Shown here in pieces: positions 59,476 through 64,000 of a stretch of 64,000 nt of DNA. Every line of letters begins with the position of its first letter. Within the stretch, counting starts at the first letter, position 1. The stretch spans positions 7,192,001-7,256,000 of the forward strand of contig NZ_RDTE01000003.1 in the NCBI RefSeq assembly GCF_004125265.1. The letters run 5' to 3'. Below the pieces are notes generated by a model. The model was not told the DNA's origin. It saw only the letters and a program-made list of their open reading frames with translations, and ran no database searches. The position numbers were made by a program, and so were the translations under genes. The stretch comes from Streptomyces lydicus. GTDB lineage: Bacteria > Actinomycetota > Actinomycetes > Streptomycetales > Streptomycetaceae.

Positions 59476-62400
59476 ATGGCCTCGAACACGCCAACGTCCG
59501 ACAACACGTCTCGCGTCGCATCCCTGCGTGAGGCGCTTGCCTCGCGGGTGGTGGTCGCCGACGGGGCGATGGGCACCATGCTGCAGGCGCAGGATCCGTC
59601 CATGGAGGACTTCCAGCAGCTCGAGGGCTGCAACGAGATCCTCAACATCACCCGCCCCGACATCGTGCGCTCGGTGCACGAGGAGTACTTCGCGGTCGGT
59701 GTCGACTGCGTGGAGACCAATACCTTCGGTGCGAATTTCGCCGCGCTCGCGGAGTACGACATCCCCGAGCGGGTCTTCGAGCTGTCGGAGTCCGGTGCCC
59801 GGATCGCCCGTGAGGTCGCCGACGAGTTCACCGCCTCCACCGGACAGCAGCGCTACGTCCTCGGCTCCATGGGGCCCGGCACCAAGTTGCCGACGCTGGG
59901 CCACGCCCCGTATGTCACGCTGCGTGACGCCTACCAGCAGAACGCCGAGGGCATGATCGCCGGTGGCGCCGATGCCCTGCTGGTGGAGACGACGCAGGAT
60001 CTGCTGCAGACCAAGGCCGCCATTCTCGGTGCCCGCCGGGCGCTCAAGGTCACCGGCACCCACCTGCCGGTGATCTGTTCGGTGACCGTGGAGACGACCG
60101 GCACCATGCTGCTGGGCTCGGAGATCGGTGCCGCGCTGACGGCGCTGGAGCCGCTGGGCATCGACATGATCGGCCTGAACTGCGCCACCGGCCCCGCCGA
60201 GATGAGCGAGCACCTGCGCTACCTGGCCCGGCACTCCCGCATCCCGCTGGCGTGCATGCCGAACGCGGGCCTGCCGGTGCTGGGCAAGAACGGGGCGCAC
60301 TACCCGCTGACGGCGGCGGAGCTGGCCGACGCCCAGGAGACCTTCGTCGCCGAGTACGGCCTCTCCCTGGTCGGCGGCTGCTGCGGTACGACGCCGGAGC
60401 ATCTGCGGCAGGTCGTCGAGCGGGTCCGCGGCACCGCCCCCACCGCCCGTGAGCCGCGCCCCGAGCCGGGCGCCGCCTCGCTGTACCAGACGGTGCCGTT
60501 CCGCCAGGACACCTCGTACCTGGCGATCGGCGAGCGGACGAACGCCAACGGGTCGAAGAAGTTCCGGGAGGCGATGCTGGAGGGCCGCTGGGACGACTGC
60601 GTGGAGATGGCGCGCGACCAGATCCGCGAGGGCGCGCACATGCTCGACCTGTGCGTCGACTACGTCGGCCGGGACGGGGTGGCCGACATGGAGGAGCTGG
60701 CCGGCCGGTTCGCCACCGCCTCCACCCTGCCGATCGTGCTGGACTCCACGGAGCTGAACGTCATCCAGGCCGGCCTGGAGAAGCTCGGCGGCCGTGCGGT
60801 GATCAACTCCGTCAACTACGAGGACGGGGACGGCCCGGAGTCGCGGTTCGCGAAGGTCACCGCGCTGGCCGCCGAGCACGGCGCGGCGCTGATCGCGCTG
60901 ACCATCGACGAGGAGGGCCAGGCCCGCACCGCCGAGCACAAGGTCGCCATCGCCGAGCGGCTGATCGAGGACCTGACGGGCAACTGGGGCATCCACGAGT
61001 CCGACATCCTCATCGACTGCCTGACCTTCACCATCTGTACGGGCCAGGAGGAGTCCCGCAAGGACGGCATCGCCACCATCGAGGCGATCCGCGAGCTGAA
61101 GAAGCGCCATCCGGACGTCCAAACCACGCTCGGTCTGTCCAACATCTCCTTCGGCCTGAACCCGGCCGCCCGCATCGTCCTCAACTCCGTGTTCCTGGAC
61201 GAGTGCGTCAAGGCCGGCCTGGACTCCGCGATCGTGCACGCGAGCAAGATCCTGCCGATCGCTCGGCTGGAGGAGGAGCAGGTCAAGGCCGCCCTCGACC
61301 TCGTCTACGACCGGCGCAGCGAGGGCTATGACCCGCTGCAGAAGCTGATGGAGCTGTTCGAGGGCGTCAACACCAAGTCGATGAAGGCCGGGCGGGCCGA
61401 GGAACTTCTCGCCCTGCCGCTGGAGGAGCGCCTCAAGCGGCGCATCATCGACGGCGAGAAGAACGGCCTCGACGCCGACCTGGAGGAAGCCCTCCAGGAC
61501 CGCCCGGCTCTCGACATCGTCAACGACACCCTGCTGGAGGGCATGAAGGTCGTCGGCGAGCTGTTCGGGTCGGGGCAGATGCAGCTGCCGTTCGTGCTGC
61601 AGTCCGCCGAGGTCATGAAGACCGCGGTGGCCTACCTTGAGCCGCACATGGAGAAGTCGGACGACGAGGGCAAGGGCACCATCGTGCTGGCCACCGTCCG
61701 CGGCGACGTCCACGACATCGGCAAGAACCTCGTCGACATCATCCTGTCCAACAACGGCTACAACGTGGTCAACCTGGGCATCAAGCAGCCGGTCTCGGCG
61801 ATCCTGGAAGCCGCCGAGGAACACCGCGCCGATGTCATCGGGATGTCCGGTCTGCTGGTCAAGTCCACGGTGATCATGAAGGAGAACCTGGAAGAGCTCA
61901 ACCAGCGCAAGATGGCGGCCGACTTCCCCGTCATCCTCGGCGGCGCCGCGCTCACCCGCGCCTACGTCGAACAGGACCTCCACGAGATCTACGAGGGTGA
62001 GGTCCGCTACGCCCGCGACGCGTTCGAGGGCCTGCGCCTGATGGACGCCCTGATCGCCGTCAAGCGCGGCGTGCCCGGCGCCACCCTCCCCGAACTCAAG
62101 CAGCGCCGGGTGCCCAAGCGCGATACGGCGGTGCTGGAGGTCGAGGAGCCCGAGGGCGCGGTGCGCTCCGACGTCGCCATCGACAACCCGGTCCCCGAGC
62201 CGCCGTTCTGGGGAACCCGCGTCGTCAAGGGCATCCAGCTCGCCGACTACGCGTCCTGGCTGGACGAGGGCGCCCTCTTCAAGGGGCAGTGGGGCCTCAA
62301 GCAGGCCCGCACCGGAGACGGCCCGACGTACGAGGAGCTGGTGGAGACCGAGGGACGCCCCCGGCTGCGCGGCTGGCTCGACAAGCTCCAGACCGAGAAC

Positions 62401-62985
62401 CTGCTGGAAGCCGCCGTCGTGCACGGCTACTTCCCGTGTGTGTCCAAGGGCGAGGACCTGATCCTGCTGCACGAGGACGGCACCGAGCGCACCCGCTTCA
62501 CCTTCCCCCGCCAGCGCCGCGGCCGCCGCCTGTGCCTGGCCGACTACTTCCGCCCCGAGGAGACCGGGGAGAGGGACGTCGTCGGGCTCCAGGTCGTCAC
62601 GGTCGGCTCCAGGATCGGCGGCGCCACCGCCGAACTCTTCGAGGCCAACTCCTACCGCGACTACCTCGAACTCCACGGCCTGTCCGTCCAGTTGGCCGAA
62701 GCCCTCGCCGAGTACTGGCACGCCAGGGTCCGCGCCGAGCTCGGCTTCGCGGGCGAGGACCCGGCCGACGTCGAGGACATGTTCGCGCTCAAGTACCGCG
62801 GCGCGCGCTTCTCGCTGGGCTACGGCGCCTGCCCCGACCTGGAGGACCGCGCCAAGATCGCCGACCTGCTGCGGCCGGAGCGGATCGGTGTGGAGCTCTC
62901 CGAGGAGTTCCAGCTGCACCCCGAGCAGTCCACCGACGCCATCGTCATCCACCACCCGGAGGCGAAGTACTTCAACGCGCGGTAG
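59476..62985 (+). CDS. metH: Cobalamin-dependent methionine synthase
   Basis: A 1169-residue multidomain enzyme that transfers the methyl group from methyl-tetrahydrofolate to homocysteine through cobalamin. Domains in order: homocysteine-binding barrel (zinc cysteines in GLNCATG and VGGCCGTTPEH, the latter near residue 300), pterin-binding barrel (ERTNANGSKKFREAM onward), cobalamin domain with the base-off ligand motif DVHDIGKN (about 744), and the SAM-dependent reactivation domain (LHGLSVQLAEALAEYWH). The length and order are normal. The ATG at 59476 has GGGAG seven bases before it; upstream in-frame sequence is not family-like. Monocistronic, ended by a hairpin. Confidence 0.97.
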   Translation: MASNTPTSDNTSRVASLREALASRVVVADGAMGTMLQAQDPSMEDFQQLEGCNEILNITRPDIVRSVHEEYFAVGVDCVETNTFGANFAALAEYDIPERVFELSESGARIAREVADEFTASTGQQRYVLGSMGPGTKLPTLGHAPYVTLRDAYQQNAEGMIAGGADALLVETTQDLLQTKAAILGARRALKVTGTHLPVICSVTVETTGTMLLGSEIGAALTALEPLGIDMIGLNCATGPAEMSEHLRYLARHSRIPLACMPNAGLPVLGKNGAHYPLTAAELADAQETFVAEYGLSLVGGCCGTTPEHLRQVVERVRGTAPTAREPRPEPGAASLYQTVPFRQDTSYLAIGERTNANGSKKFREAMLEGRWDDCVEMARDQIREGAHMLDLCVDYVGRDGVADMEELAGRFATASTLPIVLDSTELNVIQAGLEKLGGRAVINSVNYEDGDGPESRFAKVTALAAEHGAALIALTIDEEGQARTAEHKVAIAERLIEDLTGNWGIHESDILIDCLTFTICTGQEESRKDGIATIEAIRELKKRHPDVQTTLGLSNISFGLNPAARIVLNSVFLDECVKAGLDSAIVHASKILPIARLEEEQVKAALDLVYDRRSEGYDPLQKLMELFEGVNTKSMKAGRAEELLALPLEERLKRRIIDGEKNGLDADLEEALQDRPALDIVNDTLLEGMKVVGELFGSGQMQLPFVLQSAEVMKTAVAYLEPHMEKSDDEGKGTIVLATVRGDVHDIGKNLVDIILSNNGYNVVNLGIKQPVSAILEAAEEHRADVIGMSGLLVKSTVIMKENLEELNQRKMAADFPVILGGAALTRAYVEQDLHEIYEGEVRYARDAFEGLRLMDALIAVKRGVPGATLPELKQRRVPKRDTAVLEVEEPEGAVRSDVAIDNPVPEPPFWGTRVVKGIQLADYASWLDEGALFKGQWGLKQARTGDGPTYEELVETEGRPRLRGWLDKLQTENLLEAAVVHGYFPCVSKGEDLILLHEDGTERTRFTFPRQRRGRRLCLADYFRPEETGERDVVGLQVVTVGSRIGGATAELFEANSYRDYLELHGLSVQLAEALAEYWHARVRAELGFAGEDPADVEDMFALKYRGARFSLGYGACPDLEDRAKIADLLRPERIGVELSEEFQLHPEQSTDAIVIHHPEAKYFNAR

Positions 62986-63064
62986 CGGGCCACCCCGAAG
63001 CGGACCCGGAGGCCGGGGAGCGCTACTGGGGGCGCCGTGACACTCGGTAATTCTGCGTGCGCGG

Positions 63065-63093
63065 GTCAGGGCCGGCCCCGGAACGGCCCTGAC
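63065..63093. terminator. Hairpin terminator after metH
   Basis: GTCAGGGCCG and CGGCCCTGAC form a perfect 10-base stem around a 9-base loop, 80 bases after the metH stop. Confidence 0.7.
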
Positions 63094-63147
63094 CTCGGTC
63101 ACCACGCATTCCGGCCCGTACCGTCGTACACTTATCGGTCCGGTAGT

Positions 63148-63204
63148 GGCCGGTCGTTTCCCCAGCCGGGGAGGGCGACCGGCCCTTTCGTCCCTTCGGG
63201 GACG
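63148..63204 (+). promoter_or_regulatory. Two consecutive leader hairpins before the HAD phosphatase gene
   Basis: The first hairpin pairs GGCCGGTCG (63148-63156) with CGACCGGCC (63176-63184) and has an inner CCCC/GGGG stem. The second is CGTCCC-TTCG-GGGACG (63189-63204) with a UUCG tetraloop. GGAGG follows seven bases later. They may affect mRNA stability or translation. Confidence 0.5.
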
Positions 63205-63223
63205 TCGCAACGGAGGTGGATGG

Positions 63224-63937
63224 ATGACCAGCAGCATCCCCGCAGTCGGCACCCGAACGGCCGAAGCCGCGACCCTCCAAGCCGTATTCCTCGATCTGGA
63301 CGGCACGCTCGTCGACACCGAGGGATTCTGGTGGGAGGCGGAGGCGGAGGTCTTTGCCGAGCTCGGCCACATCCTCGACGACACCCACCGCGAGGTCGTG
63401 GTCGGCGGCCCGATGACCCGCAGCGCCGGGTATCTGATTCAGGCCACCGGTGTCGACATCACCCTGACCGAGCTCAGTGTGCTGCTCAACGCCGCCTTCC
63501 TGGCCCGGATCGGGCGTGGCGTCCCCCTGATGCCGGGCGCCCGCCGCCTGCTGGCCGAGCTGGCCGCCCATGAGGTGCCCACCGCCCTGGTCTCCGCCTC
63601 GCACCGCGCCATCGTGGACCGGATGCTGCACTCCCTGGGCCCGGAGAACTTCCGGCTGACCCTCGCGGGCGACGACCTGGAGCGCACCAAACCGCACCCG
63701 GACCCGTATCTGACGGCCGCCGCGCGCCTGGGAGCCGACCCGGCGTGCTGCGCGGTCATCGAGGACACCCTGACCGGGGTGAGTGCGGGGGAGGCCGCGG
63801 GCTGCCCGGTCGTCGCGGTGCCCTCGGTGACGCCGATCCCGCCGGCCGCCGGCCGTACGGTGGTGCCCTCGCTGGAAGAAGTGGATCTCCCATTTCTCCG
63901 TACGCTCATCACGGAAAGCCGGGGATCCGTGCACTGA
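63224..63937 (+). CDS. HAD family phosphatase (beta-phosphoglucomutase-like)
   Basis: A 237-residue HAD hydrolase. Motif I is FLDLDGTLVDTEGFWW with nucleophile D28 and D30. Motif II is LVSASHR, motif III uses the lysine in ERTKPHPDPYL, and motif IV is VIEDTLTG. The C1 cap lies between motifs I and II. The substrate is some phosphorylated metabolite. The ATG at 63224 has GGAGG eight bases upstream. The last 63 bases of the window after the stop show no gene. Confidence 0.9.
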   Translation: MTSSIPAVGTRTAEAATLQAVFLDLDGTLVDTEGFWWEAEAEVFAELGHILDDTHREVVVGGPMTRSAGYLIQATGVDITLTELSVLLNAAFLARIGRGVPLMPGARRLLAELAAHEVPTALVSASHRAIVDRMLHSLGPENFRLTLAGDDLERTKPHPDPYLTAAARLGADPACCAVIEDTLTGVSAGEAAGCPVVAVPSVTPIPPAAGRTVVPSLEEVDLPFLRTLITESRGSVH

Positions 63938-64000
63938 GCGTGCGCCGGAGAATGCCGCTCAGAACCGAGGGGAGCGGCCCGCTCATTTTCCGTGACGAAT

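Noticed and set aside
59404..63384. A 1326-codon open frame on the strand opposite metH
   Set aside because: High GC content keeps the antisense frame open. The protein has no family features, and metH on the other strand is certain.

Overview
The window is chromosomal DNA from an actinomycete, almost certainly a Streptomyces. It is very GC-rich. It carries chaplin genes, the mycothiol gene mshC, an F420-type LLM oxidoreductase, the gylR-glpF-glpK-glpD glycerol cluster and a cobalamin-dependent methionine synthase. One gene carries a rare TTA leucine codon. From memory, the order chaplins / LLM / CorA / phosphomutase / DUF3090 / SCO1664-like / mshC / PAC2 / glpD-glpK-glpF-gylR / metH matches the S. 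coelicolor SCO1657-SCO1675 neighbourhood, so much of the window is conserved core. No phage, transposase or CRISPR array was seen.

Layout. 0-7.5 kb: a PmtA-like methyltransferase, a MerR regulator, an acyl-CoA dehydrogenase with an APH-fold partner, an MBL hydrolase, two DUF202 membrane proteins, a Nudix hydrolase and a DMT transporter. 7.7-17.2 kb: an FAD dehydrogenase, a TTA-containing helical protein, a molybdopterin oxidoreductase with a cytochrome b partner, an ArsR-like regulator with an MFS exporter, a MITE-like element, a two-component system and a ferredoxin-like protein. 17.2-22.2 kb: a 5'-truncated P450, an ABC-F protein, a HAD hydrolase and a pseudouridine synthase. 22.2-25.4 kb: a split WXG100-like/nuclease toxin cassette with two different SUKH immunity genes, next to tRNA-Leu(GAG). 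25.6-29.3 kb: a short leader ORF coupled to an M20 peptidase, two chaplins and two small conserved proteins. 29.5-40.4 kb: a RecD-like protein without an obvious ATP-binding loop, an aldo/keto reductase, an LLM oxidoreductase, a ferritin-like protein, CorA, and the phosphomutase/DUF3090/SCO1664/mshC cluster.

The region from 40.5 to 54 kb looks like accessory sugar metabolism set into the core backbone. It has a secreted GH31 glycosidase, then PAC2, then a seven-gene operon for uptake and non-phosphorylative oxidation of L-fucose or a close relative: L-fuconate dehydratase, SDR, lipoprotein/ATPase/permease, aldo/keto reductase and lactonase-type amidohydrolase. A convergent FCD-GntR regulator follows. 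A shared palindrome of the type CAGACATC-C-GATGTCTG lies upstream of the regulator, and two tandem copies overlap the operon's -10 box, so the regulator probably controls both. The last step of the pathway, a diketo-acid hydrolase, is not encoded here.

54-64 kb is the glycerol regulon (glpD, glpK and glpF driven from the glpF side, and gylR upstream), with a near-identical site before glpF and before gylR, followed by metH and a HAD phosphatase. Coordinates of starts were chosen from Shine-Dalgarno spacing and family homology as I know it; no database search was possible.
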